A stretch of 64,000 nt of DNA from Muribaculaceae bacterium (GTDB taxonomy: Bacteria > Bacillota > Clostridia > Lachnospirales > Lachnospiraceae): the NCBI GenBank assembly GCA_023666425.1, contig JAMPCA010000006.1, positions 1 through 64,000 of the forward strand. The letters are read 5' to 3'. The notes beneath the pieces were generated by a model. The model had not been told where the DNA came from and did no database searches. It saw only the letters and a program-made list of their open reading frames with translations. The position numbers and the translations under genes were made by a program. Shown here one piece after another: positions 51,830 to 60,820 of the stretch (the first letter of the stretch is position 1; each line of letters starts with the position of its first letter).

Positions 51830-53308
51830 TTATTTCACCGTAATTGTAACTGTCCGTGTCTTATAGCCAGCCCGACTTACCGTTACTTTAATTTTAGTAC
51901 CAGCTTTAAGCTTAGATGGTAATTTCACAGAGACATTTCCCTTTGAATTCGTATAGACTGTACAAGTCTTTTTACCATTTTTGAATATTTTCTTGTCACA
52001 TGATATTTTTACCTTGGCATTAGATATAGTCTTTATAGTGAGTGTCTTCTTATTTTTCTTAGCTGTAACCTTCAAATTCCCAATGCTTTTATCTGTCTTT
52101 ACCTCCGATACCTTTACACTGTATTGCTCGGTTGAAGCAGCCGTATATCCTAGCGAGCTGTTAACTCTAATGTAGTAAGTACCTGCAGACAATGTTTTTG
52201 TAATCTTATGTAAAGTTTGATTCCCATATATATTCACATTCGCTAGTTCTTCATAGCTGCCGCCGTATAAGTGCATGCACCAATAATTCCCACTATCCTT
52301 CAAATTAGGCGTTTTGATTTCTACCGCATAAGTTCCCGCTTTATTTATAGAAACTATAAAATAATCTTTCTCATAACTATATCCAGCGCTTACAACTCCA
52401 TGATATTCGGTGTTGAGCTGAATCATGTTTGCGGTCGTAAAGTCATTATTAAATTCCTTTTCCCACACATCAGATGCTGTATACCCGGCAGATATCGTAT
52501 AAGTATCTGTCGATACAGCTTCATAACTTACCGGACTCAGAACCTTGACATAATATATCCCTGATTTTATACCAATTGTCGGGGACTTAGTAGCAGAAAC
52601 ATTTCCAAATACTGGCTGGTTGCATAATTCCTCAAAGTTTTCATTGTACAAATACATATACCACGCCTGATTGCTGTGTCCCTGCAATGGATTTGAAAAA
52701 TTTAACGTCACATAGCCGTCTTTATCTGTCACAAATTTGTAATAATCAGACTCGGTACTAAAGCCTCTTGTAATTGAACCACAATATGCATGGTTGATCA
52801 ATATTTCCGTCGCATTTGTAAAATTATCATTCAGTTCCTTCTCCCAATCGGTAGAAGCCGTAAAGTTCACATTTAATGTATATACATCTGTCGAAGCCGC
52901 CTGATAGCTTATGGCACTATTTATTTTTACATAGTAAGTACCAGCTCCCAAGCCAATTTCCGCCGAGGTAGCTGACGTTTTATTTCCATAAACGCTTATC
53001 GCCCCGCATAATTGCTTGTACTCTGAATTATACAAATATACACTCCAATATGCCTTTGAGTCCTTTTGTTGTGGATTCGAAATATTCAATACAACATATC
53101 CGTCCTCCTGCAAGGTAAACCGATAATAATTCTGTTCACTAGCAAAACCTTTGTTTACGTTTCCATTGACATCCACATTAACAGAAATATCCACTGCATT
53201 CGAAAAATCATCTGCTCCTCGTACACTTGCGGAATCTGTTCCTATTACAACCAAGAACAAAACAAACGCCGTAATAATTTTTCCACACCAATGCCTCACG
53301 TTACTCAT
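51830..53308 (-). CDS. Secreted protein with three PPC-type repeats
   Basis: This 492-residue protein has a signal peptide, then three repeats of about 120 residues, each with an EKEFNNDFTTA or EKELNDNFTNA opening, a YYKF/YFIV segment, and a G-T-Y-Y-V/I-K/R-V/I-N closing strand (starting near residues 35, 155 and 275). This is the bacterial pre-peptidase C-terminal (PPC) fold. A C-terminal Ig-like domain of about 90 residues (SNAKVKISCDKKIFKNGKK to AGYKTRTVTITV) is Lys-rich. It has no catalytic domain, so it may be a surface adhesin or wall-binding protein. Confidence 0.78.
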   Translation of the reverse strand: MSNVRHWCGKIITAFVLFLVVIGTDSASVRGADDFSNAVDISVNVDVNGNVNKGFASEQNYYRFTLQEDGYVVLNISNPQQKDSKAYWSVYLYNSEYKQLCGAISVYGNKTSATSAEIGLGAGTYYVKINSAISYQAASTDVYTLNVNFTASTDWEKELNDNFTNATEILINHAYCGSITRGFSTESDYYKFVTDKDGYVTLNFSNPLQGHSNQAWYMYLYNENFEELCNQPVFGNVSATKSPTIGIKSGIYYVKVLSPVSYEAVSTDTYTISAGYTASDVWEKEFNNDFTTANMIQLNTEYHGVVSAGYSYEKDYFIVSINKAGTYAVEIKTPNLKDSGNYWCMHLYGGSYEELANVNIYGNQTLHKITKTLSAGTYYIRVNSSLGYTAASTEQYSVKVSEVKTDKSIGNLKVTAKKNKKTLTIKTISNAKVKISCDKKIFKNGKKTCTVYTNSKGNVSVKLPSKLKAGTKIKVTVSRAGYKTRTVTITVK

Positions 53309-53508
53309 CTTTAATCCCTCCTAATTCTCAACTAAAACCTCTCACAGTAAACGTCTCAATTTTTTCCTATTTCCAAAACATACACATACCTTTTAATTCA
53401 CACAATGCACCTCTCTTCCATCACTCTGCATATATTTGATTGAAGGACTATTCTCCAATACTTACAAAATTTATTCATCTAAATACGCATGTATTTAAAG
53501 ACATTCTA

Positions 53509-55062
53509 TTACTTATTTTTATTCATTTTCCTGTAAGCCTTCTGCACCTTGTAGCCATGATATACCTTATAAATTTTCAATACCGGATATGATTTTTCTG
53601 TCACTTTCGGATAAGCGCTTTTATCCCAATTCATCTTTGTTGTTTCGCAATATTTGTTCTTTCCCCATAGAAAAAAGAATAATTCTCCTGATCTCCAACT
53701 CCCCTGTGTATCAACAATATACCACTTTTTATCTATTTGAACCATATTCCATTGATGCTCTGGATTATATGAAATTTTATTAGCATGTACATATCGACAC
53801 TTGACTCCCATTCCGTCGCAAAGTGCTTTATATGCCCTTGCGTATCCAGAGCATTGTGCTTCATGGTATCCCTTAGAATTTGTGTATACCAATGCTCCCC
53901 ATGCTGTATTTGCACCATTATCGCTCCACGAAGCCGCATAAACACACTTCCCTTCCAAATATAATTGTGCAATCATCGCTTTCTCTATGTCACTCATATC
54001 CGAAGTAATGTAAGTATCACAAAATTTCTGCACCGCAGCCCTGACCTCTGCCAATTTTTTGCTACTCAGGGAAGGACCATAAACAGATCCTGGCTTATAA
54101 TCCCCGCTTACTTTAGAGACGGTTACCTTTTCAAATGAAGCCTTATATCCGGTCTGATCCCATTCTGCAACAGCTTTCCCTTCATCAGTCTTTACAAAAG
54201 GTTTGACTGTGTAATAATAATTTTTCTTTTTCTTAATATTTCCATCATAGGCATATGTTTGACTTTCTCCAGATAAAGTTGCTATCCTTTTCCATTCTTC
54301 CTTCTTTGATTCCCTACGATATAACAGATATCCGGTCGCTCCCTTTACTTTTGACCAACCAATCCTCACCCTGCGATTCGCAACAATAGACACACTTTTG
54401 ATTTTTGTTGAACTAATAGTTGCTTTTGCTGATACCTCATTGTCACTAACTATCTTACTCGCCGCTTCAGGCACTCCATAAATCTTAAGCAGCATGTCTT
54501 CCTTCTCTGTCAAATCACATTCGAATGCATACCTCTCCTTTTCATCAGAAGCTTCTATAGTTTCTATTAATTGCTCATTTTCAAATATTAAAAACTCCTT
54601 AACGTTATCTTTTTGAGGTGCTTTCCACGTTAATGTCAAGCTCTGGTTCATATCTGATAAATTTTCAACATCGGGCCGATGATAGGAATAACTAAAAATG
54701 CGAATCATCTCCGAAGCGGATACAAACTGCACTTTATATGTATATTTTTTATTTGGGAGTACAGTTCTATCACAAAACTGATACTTTATCCTTTTCCCGT
54801 CAAAATTCGAGAGCTTACTGCATGGATCTACTACGCTGATACATCTGTAATCCTCATCTCCACTTTTACGAAACACAAAATAGAACCCTTCAACATTTTC
54901 ATTGATTTCCCACTTAACCTTTATTTCAGATTGAGAAGTTCCCTCCGCGCCAGTTAGTATAACAGCAAAATCCGACGGTGCCGCCGATACTGACTCTATA
55001 GGTAACATCCCCCATAATATTGTTGCTATAAATAGAATAAATCCTCTAACATATTTCTCCAT
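53509..55062 (-). CDS. Secreted transglutaminase-like protein with Fn3-like domains
   Basis: This protein of about 517 residues has a signal peptide (FILFIATILWGMLPIESVSA), three Fn3-like beta domains (about 35-125, 130-220, 225-315; the third contains VRIGWSKVKGATGYLLYRR), and a transglutaminase core. The triad is Cys in EAQCSGYARAYKALCDGMG, His in YNPEHQWNMVQIDKKWY and Asp in IVDTQGS. It could cross-link or hydrolyse surface proteins or peptides. The start at 55062 gives a normal signal. It leads the 50-55 kb cluster and faces the XRE regulator gene. Confidence 0.82.
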   Translation of the reverse strand: MEKYVRGFILFIATILWGMLPIESVSAAPSDFAVILTGAEGTSQSEIKVKWEINENVEGFYFVFRKSGDEDYRCISVVDPCSKLSNFDGKRIKYQFCDRTVLPNKKYTYKVQFVSASEMIRIFSYSYHRPDVENLSDMNQSLTLTWKAPQKDNVKEFLIFENEQLIETIEASDEKERYAFECDLTEKEDMLLKIYGVPEAASKIVSDNEVSAKATISSTKIKSVSIVANRRVRIGWSKVKGATGYLLYRRESKKEEWKRIATLSGESQTYAYDGNIKKKKNYYYTVKPFVKTDEGKAVAEWDQTGYKASFEKVTVSKVSGDYKPGSVYGPSLSSKKLAEVRAAVQKFCDTYITSDMSDIEKAMIAQLYLEGKCVYAASWSDNGANTAWGALVYTNSKGYHEAQCSGYARAYKALCDGMGVKCRYVHANKISYNPEHQWNMVQIDKKWYIVDTQGSWRSGELFFFLWGKNKYCETTKMNWDKSAYPKVTEKSYPVLKIYKVYHGYKVQKAYRKMNKNK

Positions 55063-55136
55063 TGCAATCCCTACTTTCAAATAGTAATGAGCCTTTTATC
55101 ATCAAAAAAGACTTTATTCTCTCCTCCGTGTAAATC

Positions 55137-55165
55137 ACTATAGCCCAAAATGGGCTAAATGTCAA
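55137..55165 (-). promoter_or_regulatory. Promoter of the transglutaminase locus
   Basis: On the minus strand a perfect TTGACA (55160-55165), 17-base spacer and TATAGT (55137-55142) form a strong sigma-A promoter. The spacer is occupied by operator copy 1 (55142-55156), so a protein bound there would block RNA polymerase. Confidence 0.75.
55142..55156. promoter_or_regulatory. Operator copy 1, AGCCCAAAATGGGCT
   Basis: A perfect inverted repeat AGCCCA/TGGGCT with a 3-base centre lies inside the spacer of the transglutaminase promoter. A second copy differing by one base lies 10 bases away (55167-55181). Both are presumed targets of the divergent XRE protein. Confidence 0.7.
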
Positions 55166-55166
55166 T

Positions 55167-55181
55167 AGTCCATTTTGGGCT
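55167..55181. promoter_or_regulatory. Operator copy 2, AGTCCATTTTGGGCT
   Basis: This is the same 15-base inverted repeat as copy 1 with one changed base, in the opposite orientation of its A-rich centre. It lies just upstream of the -35 box of the transglutaminase promoter and just before a TATACT (55186-55191) that may be the -10 box of the XRE gene. Centre-to-centre distance between copies is 25 bases. Confidence 0.65.
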
Positions 55182-55218
55182 TTCATATACTAAACGTATA
55201 TTATTGGGAGGTGCAAAT

Positions 55219-55446
55219 ATGCGATATGAACGAATAAGAAACTTAAGAGAAGACAGAGATCTGACCCAAAGTGCCATTGCAGAATACCTAAATATTGCCC
55301 AGAGAACTTATTCCCACTATGAAAATGACGAGCGCGCTATCCCACTTGAGCTGCTGTCCCGTCTTGCAGACTTTTACCAAACAAGCGTGGATTATCTGAT
55401 TGGCAGAACAAATGTGAAAAAGCCATATCCGAAGCCCTCTGAATAG
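55219..55446 (+). CDS. XRE-family helix-turn-helix regulator
   Basis: This 75-residue protein consists of little more than the XRE DNA-binding domain: RIRNLREDRDLTQSAIAEYL, then IAQRTYSHYENDERAIPLEL and ADFYQTSVDYLIGR. The start at 55219 has GGAGG 7 bases upstream; the longer in-frame ORF would run into the operator. It is divergent from the transglutaminase gene and probably binds both operator copies, repressing that locus and itself. Confidence 0.85.
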   Translation: MRYERIRNLREDRDLTQSAIAEYLNIAQRTYSHYENDERAIPLELLSRLADFYQTSVDYLIGRTNVKKPYPKPSE

Positions 55447-55545
55447 AATTTACGTCTTACCCCATTATTTTCTTTATATCAACCACATTCTGCTAACATT
55501 GGATAATTTTTATTGGCAGAGACCACTTCAAATATTTATGTCAAC

Positions 55546-55574
55546 AAAAAGAAGGCAGGGATGAAAATCCCTGC
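55546..55574 (-). terminator. Terminator of the restriction operon
   Basis: A perfect 8-bp stem GCAGGGAT/ATCCCTGC with a 4-base loop is followed on the minus strand by CTTCTTTTT. It lies about 50 bases past the vsr stop codon. Confidence 0.65.
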
Positions 55575-55625
55575 TTCCCAATCATACTGTTTTGCTTTAT
55601 GAGGGCACACTGAGAGACTTCCCTC

Positions 55626-56060
55626 CTAATCCAGTTCCACACGGCTGCTAAAAATTGTCTCCTCAATCACCTGCACACACTCGTCTACATTTTTCTTTAT
55701 TTCATCGCCCCAGAAGCGGATAACTGTCCAGCCCTGAAACAGCAGCTGTTTATTGACCTCATCGTCCCTTTCCCTGTTTCGGGAAATCTTTTGAATCCAG
55801 AACTCGCCATTATTGCTTTTTTCCAGCCTTGGCCTCAACACCTCCCAATCCTTCCCGTGAAAGAATTCTCCGTCACAAAAGATCACGATTTTGTATTTGG
55901 TCAAAACGATATCCGGTTTTCCCGGTAAGTATGCAACATTTTTTCTGTAACGGATGCCCTTTTTCCACAAGGCTTTTCTGAGCAGAATTTCAATCTTCGT
56001 GTCTTTCGATTTGATATGCTGCATATTTTTTCTACGCTGTTCTTTCGTCAGTACGTCCAT
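55626..56060 (-). CDS. vsr: Very short patch repair endonuclease
   Basis: This protein of about 144 residues has the Vsr opening DVLTKEQRRKNMQHIKSKDT, catalytic region GKPDIVLTKYKIVIFCDGEF (Asp in PDIVL), then FFHGKDW and GWTVIRFWGDEI. Vsr nicks at T:G mismatches made when 5-methylcytosine deaminates and usually accompanies C5 methyltransferases, as it does here. The start at 56060 lies 29 bases inside the end of the LlaJI-like gene, so it is the last gene of the operon. Confidence 0.9.
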   Translation of the reverse strand: MDVLTKEQRRKNMQHIKSKDTKIEILLRKALWKKGIRYRKNVAYLPGKPDIVLTKYKIVIFCDGEFFHGKDWEVLRPRLEKSNNGEFWIQKISRNRERDDEVNKQLLFQGWTVIRFWGDEIKKNVDECVQVIEETIFSSRVELD

Positions 56061-57309
56061 CTCTTTCACCCATAAAGGCAGACGGCACACTCTCTGTATG
56101 CCTGCTAATTTCTTCTGCCAGCTGCATGATCGCATTTCCATCCCGTCTCACATGTATTTGCATGAGATATTTTACATCAATCAATATTCCATGGATTTTC
56201 TCATAGCTCTTTTCATTATGCTTCCAGTCGCTTGTCGCTTCCCCGATCCATAAGGGATGATGATCCGTGTTCCAATCGTGATCCTTCACATTATAAGGCA
56301 TTAAAAAGGCATTATAGACCCTATAATTCTCTCCGTGAATTTCTCTGAATTTCTCCTGCTCCGCAATGTACTCCCCATATGTGATCTGCTTATGGACGGA
56401 AGTGGATCCGGGCAGATCGTCCATATTGTGTGTGACCCCGTATTTGTAATATTTTGCATCCAGTACATAGACGTTTCCCTGATACAGCATAATCGTATCC
56501 GGCCGCAAGGTGGAATTCCCATATACGCCGTCCCCTGTACTCCATTCCGTTTTAGGGAAATAGGCTCCTTTGGCGCTGATTCCGTAAACCCTGTCGATCA
56601 TCGCCTCCCATACATATTCAAAGCTATATGTGCCATACTGATAATTTTTATCCGCCCCATTGTCTCCCTGATACTTTACAACTGCCAGCATACTTTGAAA
56701 CAGCTTTCTGTTTTTATCATTAAATGTCTGTGACAATTTCTCTACTATTACGCTGGTAAATCGTTTTTCATTGTACTCTGTTCCCGGCCGTTCCGGTATG
56801 CGGCCGGAAAACAGCCAGCCTAATTTTGAGAAACTTTCATACACACAATACGCATGCACCCGGGTGATCATTTCGTCATTTTTGATGGAGTTCTTTTTGG
56901 TCACATAATCGAGATAAAAAACATCCGTCCCCTGAATATACGCCTTTTGCGTTTTAATGGTTCTGTTCCAGTCTGTCTTTCCACGCTTCGAAACGCTGTA
57001 TCTTACTTCTCTTTCTTTATAATATCCCCGCGCATAAAAATCATATAAGATAAACATATATGCCTGAAAAGGAAAACAGGTATCCTCATACTGTTTACGA
57101 TTCTTCAGCAGAGTGGATTCCTTTTTTGAAGTCGTCAGGCGAATCGTTTCCAACAGCAGCAGAATATCCCTTCTCAGTTCCTTATCATCTTCCGAAACAT
57201 CAAAACCCAGGGGAAAATTCACCGAAAAATCCCCATTTTCGCATTTCAACCCAACAAATGTGTCCGCTGTATTAACTTTGCATTTTTCTCTTATGCTAAA
57301 TCCGGACAT
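56032..57309 (-). CDS. LlaJI/McrC-like restriction nuclease subunit
   Basis: This 425-residue protein has a PD-(D/E)xK nuclease signature in the C-terminal half, LRPDTIMLYQGNVYVLDAKY (Asp in RPD, then DAK), as in LlaJI-family and McrC nucleases. The N-terminal 200 residues match the LlaJI type more than McrC. It presumably cuts DNA when activated by the McrB-like ATPase upstream, whose stop is 14 bases away. It is the counterpart of BsuMI YdjA. Confidence 0.85.
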   Translation of the reverse strand: MSGFSIREKCKVNTADTFVGLKCENGDFSVNFPLGFDVSEDDKELRRDILLLLETIRLTTSKKESTLLKNRKQYEDTCFPFQAYMFILYDFYARGYYKEREVRYSVSKRGKTDWNRTIKTQKAYIQGTDVFYLDYVTKKNSIKNDEMITRVHAYCVYESFSKLGWLFSGRIPERPGTEYNEKRFTSVIVEKLSQTFNDKNRKLFQSMLAVVKYQGDNGADKNYQYGTYSFEYVWEAMIDRVYGISAKGAYFPKTEWSTGDGVYGNSTLRPDTIMLYQGNVYVLDAKYYKYGVTHNMDDLPGSTSVHKQITYGEYIAEQEKFREIHGENYRVYNAFLMPYNVKDHDWNTDHHPLWIGEATSDWKHNEKSYEKIHGILIDVKYLMQIHVRRDGNAIMQLAEEISRHTESVPSAFMGERDGRTDERTA

Positions 57310-57323
57310 GCCAATCCCCCGCT

Positions 57324-58661
57324 CTATGATTCTCCGTCTGTATGGTTTTCCTGCGCCGCCCTCTCCGCCATTTTTCTGTATACCTCCGGATTGAGTACCG
57401 CCTCCAGCTTATCACCGGCGGCGGCTTCGTATGTATCTATGACGGCCTCCAGCGACTGACAGGTATCGCTAAAGATTTTTTCTCTGTCCATCTGAAAAGC
57501 GTCATCCCACAGATATTTCAGCACCTTTTCCGGAAATTTATCCACCGTCAGCTCGCTGGATTTTACAAAATATGCCCCCAGCCTCTTATCCTCAGAGCTC
57601 GCCATATCTGAATTGAGTTCTATGACCATCTCGTTTATGACGCTTGCAAAAATGCCCCATTCCACACGGGTTCCCTCCATCCTTTGCCCGGCATGTACCG
57701 CTTTCATAACGTCATTTTTGATATGGTGCATATTCCATCTTCGCTGAAACGCGGTATCCAGCGTAAATACATTCTGGTCTGCCGTATTCATCGTTGCCAG
57801 CACCCACATATTCGATGGTATCTTCACTTCGTGGTTTTCATTGCCATATACATGTACCGCCACTTCATAATTTGAAATTCCATATTCACTCTCGCCATAT
57901 TCCTCTGGCAGATATTTCGGATTGTCTTCTGTCTTCCGGTCTAACAGCTGAAAGATTTCCCCAAAAACCGCCGGCGCGTTTCCGCGGTTGATTTCCTCTA
58001 TCACCAGATAATACCTATTCTCCGGATGGTTGTATGCCTCTCCCAGAAGCCTCGTGAACGGCCCCGGTGTAAACACATATCTCAGTTTTTCGTTTTCCAC
58101 CCGCGGAAGGATCTGACCCACAAAGTCCGAATAGGTATAGTCCGGATGAAATACCACTCTCTCCATCTTACTGGCGTCGTCACAGTATTTTTCCTGTATT
58201 TCGTGGCTTTTTCCTGCTCCCGGCACGCCGTAGAGTAATACATTTTCCGCTCCCGTCAGCCTCGGGACAGCCACATGCTCTTTTGTCTCCCTGACGCCGG
58301 CAGACACAGCCGCTATCAGGCGCCTGTAGATCTCCGTGTATTTTTCTTCATCAATCTTAATCCATTCAGTTTCTTCTATGTCCCGGCTGATATCATCCTG
58401 CAAAATCTCCACCCCGTCTGCTACTTCAAACAGCTTCCGGAATTTTCGCTGACCGCCCGCCGTTCCCTTATGCTCCAAAACGATACTGACCTTCGCAACC
58501 GGCCTTCTCCTGTATACGAGCACCCGGTCGCCCGCCTCCAGTTTCTCCATGATATCTGAATGATTTTTCTTCTCCAATGAAAACAAAAAATCTTCCGCAG
58601 AATCCATAAGTGAAAATGTGTTAATAAAGGAATCTACGGATAAAATGTAATAATTTCCCAC
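57324..58661 (-). CDS. McrB-like AAA+ restriction ATPase with PUA/EVE-like N-domain
   Basis: This 445-residue protein has two parts. The N-terminal 115 residues (NYYILSVDSFINTFSLMDSA, then LEAGDRVLVYRRRPVAKVS) look like a PUA/EVE-type reader of modified or specific bases. The AAA+ part has Walker A YGVPGAGKSHEIQ, the McrB segment FHPDYTYSDFVGQI, Walker B YLVIEEINRGNAPAVFGEI and sensor ATMNTADQNVFTLD. McrB relatives hydrolyse GTP and drive DNA translocation; in this type of system they work with the LlaJI-like nuclease. It starts 3 bases after the 206-residue gene. Confidence 0.88.
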   Translation of the reverse strand: MGNYYILSVDSFINTFSLMDSAEDFLFSLEKKNHSDIMEKLEAGDRVLVYRRRPVAKVSIVLEHKGTAGGQRKFRKLFEVADGVEILQDDISRDIEETEWIKIDEEKYTEIYRRLIAAVSAGVRETKEHVAVPRLTGAENVLLYGVPGAGKSHEIQEKYCDDASKMERVVFHPDYTYSDFVGQILPRVENEKLRYVFTPGPFTRLLGEAYNHPENRYYLVIEEINRGNAPAVFGEIFQLLDRKTEDNPKYLPEEYGESEYGISNYEVAVHVYGNENHEVKIPSNMWVLATMNTADQNVFTLDTAFQRRWNMHHIKNDVMKAVHAGQRMEGTRVEWGIFASVINEMVIELNSDMASSEDKRLGAYFVKSSELTVDKFPEKVLKYLWDDAFQMDREKIFSDTCQSLEAVIDTYEAAAGDKLEAVLNPEVYRKMAERAAQENHTDGES

Positions 58662-58664
58662 TGT

Positions 58665-59285
58665 CTAACCCTCCATCTCAAAACAGTATTTTTTCCACCC
58701 ATAGAAATTTTTTAATTTTATGCCGCCGCCTCCGACGTCCAGCTCTCCAATTTCTTTTGCATGAAACTTTCCAAGAATACTCTCCCCGTCTATGCTTATA
58801 TCGTAAAAATCCGTGTTTTCAGGAGAATCATTTCTTTTCTTCCCGGAACATAAAAAGCGGACAGCCACATTCTCTCCCATTCCATCCGCCATGCTTTCAA
58901 AATGCGCCAGTCTGCCCGGCGTTAATATCTCAAATCCCTGCCTTTCTTTCTGGAATACAAGTGCATGATTATGTTTGCGGACGTACACCAGATATTTTAC
59001 ATGATCTGGCATACACCTCTTTTCAAATACAATTTCATCTCCCGCCGACAGATCCTTTGAACGGTAATACTGTCCCAGTCCTACGATTCGCTTTTCCCTT
59101 CCCACAGTATTCCGGACACTGATCGCTTCTCCTGTTTCCATATCTGTAAACACGACCGGCGCATCCACAGTTTCAAACAGATCTGTGATATCCAGATCAT
59201 TGGGAATCAGCACATAGGAATCGTTCGTCCCGGCCTTTCCAAGCTCTGTATTGTTCAGCTTCTTTAGTAACTGTATAACCTTCAC
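58665..59285 (-). CDS. Restriction-operon protein, possible B3-like DNA reader
   Basis: The 206-residue protein is KVIQLLKKLNNTELGKAGTN at the start, then a strand-rich core (VVFTDMETGEAISVRN, then RIVGLGQYYRSKDLSAGDEI). The pattern of strands and the L-x-x-GDEI turn resembles B3/EcoRII-N-type pseudobarrels that recognise DNA, and some LlaJI-type McrB proteins carry such a domain at their own N-terminus. No catalytic motif is visible. It lies between the second methyltransferase (23 bases away) and the McrB gene (3 bases away), so it is part of the operon. The fold is inferred by eye. Confidence 0.6.
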   Translation of the reverse strand: MKVIQLLKKLNNTELGKAGTNDSYVLIPNDLDITDLFETVDAPVVFTDMETGEAISVRNTVGREKRIVGLGQYYRSKDLSAGDEIVFEKRCMPDHVKYLVYVRKHNHALVFQKERQGFEILTPGRLAHFESMADGMGENVAVRFLCSGKKRNDSPENTDFYDISIDGESILGKFHAKEIGELDVGGGGIKLKNFYGWKKYCFEMEG

Positions 59286-59308
59286 GCCACCGCTCTCCTC
59301 TCTGTCCG

Positions 59309-60820
59309 CTACTCGAGATATTTTTTAATCACATGGGCAATGCCCCTCGCCATCATGGCAGGGACGGCATTTCCCACCTGCATATACGTCTTCAGATATG
59401 CCCCCAAAAATAAATAATCATCGGGAAACGACTGTACCCTGGCCGCCTCTCTTGGCGTGATTGCCCGGATCTGGTACGGGTGTATATGCGAATGGCAATC
59501 CATCCGTAAATGAGCCGTTATGGTACGGCATGGCCTGTCTGCAATGAGCTTATAATACTTGTCCTTGAAACAGTGATTCCTGTGCGCGTAAGGCATAATA
59601 TCTTTTATTTTATCATCGGTCGCATCGTCCCCCTGCTCAAGCCTTTTATATATCTCATAATTTACGTCACTGCAATACCTCGCCTTATGGTTATACACAT
59701 AGGGGATATCCCGCCCCATATTGATCAGCTTCAAATATGCATTATCATTCTTTTCATATGCATTTACATCTATTTTTTTACCGGTAATATTGCTGTCCGT
59801 CTCATTCATATTTTTTATCCGCGGAGCCTCCAGGGGCTTTATGTCGCGCAGGGCGTCCATGAGGATATATTTGTGGTTTGCTGTGCAGTTTTTCCTTATC
59901 TCTTCAAAAATTTTAGCCGGCGTTATGTTTTTTTCTTCCATCACATCGCTTCTGACGGCAATGTAGATCAGCCTTTCCCTCGCCTGCGCCACACAAAAAT
60001 CCTGCGAGTTCAGTATCTCATATTTCACCTTATACGAATACTCTCTGTCACCCTTTTTTACAACTAATTTTTCATAGTCCTCGACCACCTGCCCGGCGAC
60101 CTTTGACATCCCTTTCACATTTTCCATGACCACAATTTTGGGCGCTATCTGTTCCACTGCACGGACAAAATATTTGTAAAGCTTATTTCTTGGATCATCA
60201 ATCACGCGCTGTCTGTTTGCTTCGCTAAAGCCCTGACACGGCGGCCCGCCCACGACAACGTCCACCGGCTCGTCTATATACGCCTCCATATGGTCAACAA
60301 TTTCCTTGATATCGCCCTGGATCAGCCTGCCGGACGGTAATTCCGGGTGGTTATACCGGTATGTCTGAATGCACACATCTTCAATGTCATTTGCAAGCTT
60401 AACATGAAATCCCTCCTGCAGAAATCCGAGGCTGAGCCCTCCTGCGCCGCAAAAGAAGTCCACCAGTGAAAGGCTGTGCTTTTGCAAAACGCTCTCCTGA
60501 CACTCCTTTCTCTTTGAATTATACAATTTATCCAGTAAATCCCCTATATCGTTCCGGTTGGCTATGACAAAATTAACCGCTTCTGAAAACTTCCGGTAAT
60601 CCTTCCCCAGCACCCGTTCCAGCTCCGTACATTCCTCCCTGCGCGCAATGACGCCTATCTTTATAAGCTCCTGGATGTAATCCTCTGATTCGTCTGCCTT
60701 AAGCTCTAAATGGTTTCTCTCACAAAATACTTCCACCAGCCTTCTGTATATCTGCGTCAGCTCTATAAAAAATGCTTTTTCTTTTTTATCTTCTATTTTA
60801 CGAACAGACTTAAATATCAT
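59309..60820 (-). CDS. C5-cytosine DNA methyltransferase (M2) with N-terminal extension
   Basis: This 503-residue enzyme has motif I VDFFCGAGGLSLGFL (about residue 117), motif IV GGPPCQGFSEANR with catalytic Cys, motif VI IVVMENVKGM, motif VIII-like YIAVRSDVM and the late motifs RAITPREAARVQSFPDDY and QVGNAVPAMMA. The first 110 residues are an added helical domain not found in the partner. Together the two enzymes probably methylate one cytosine on each strand of an asymmetric site, as in LlaJI. Overlaps M1 by 11 bases. Confidence 0.92.
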   Translation of the reverse strand: MIFKSVRKIEDKKEKAFFIELTQIYRRLVEVFCERNHLELKADESEDYIQELIKIGVIARREECTELERVLGKDYRKFSEAVNFVIANRNDIGDLLDKLYNSKRKECQESVLQKHSLSLVDFFCGAGGLSLGFLQEGFHVKLANDIEDVCIQTYRYNHPELPSGRLIQGDIKEIVDHMEAYIDEPVDVVVGGPPCQGFSEANRQRVIDDPRNKLYKYFVRAVEQIAPKIVVMENVKGMSKVAGQVVEDYEKLVVKKGDREYSYKVKYEILNSQDFCVAQARERLIYIAVRSDVMEEKNITPAKIFEEIRKNCTANHKYILMDALRDIKPLEAPRIKNMNETDSNITGKKIDVNAYEKNDNAYLKLINMGRDIPYVYNHKARYCSDVNYEIYKRLEQGDDATDDKIKDIMPYAHRNHCFKDKYYKLIADRPCRTITAHLRMDCHSHIHPYQIRAITPREAARVQSFPDDYLFLGAYLKTYMQVGNAVPAMMARGIAHVIKKYLE

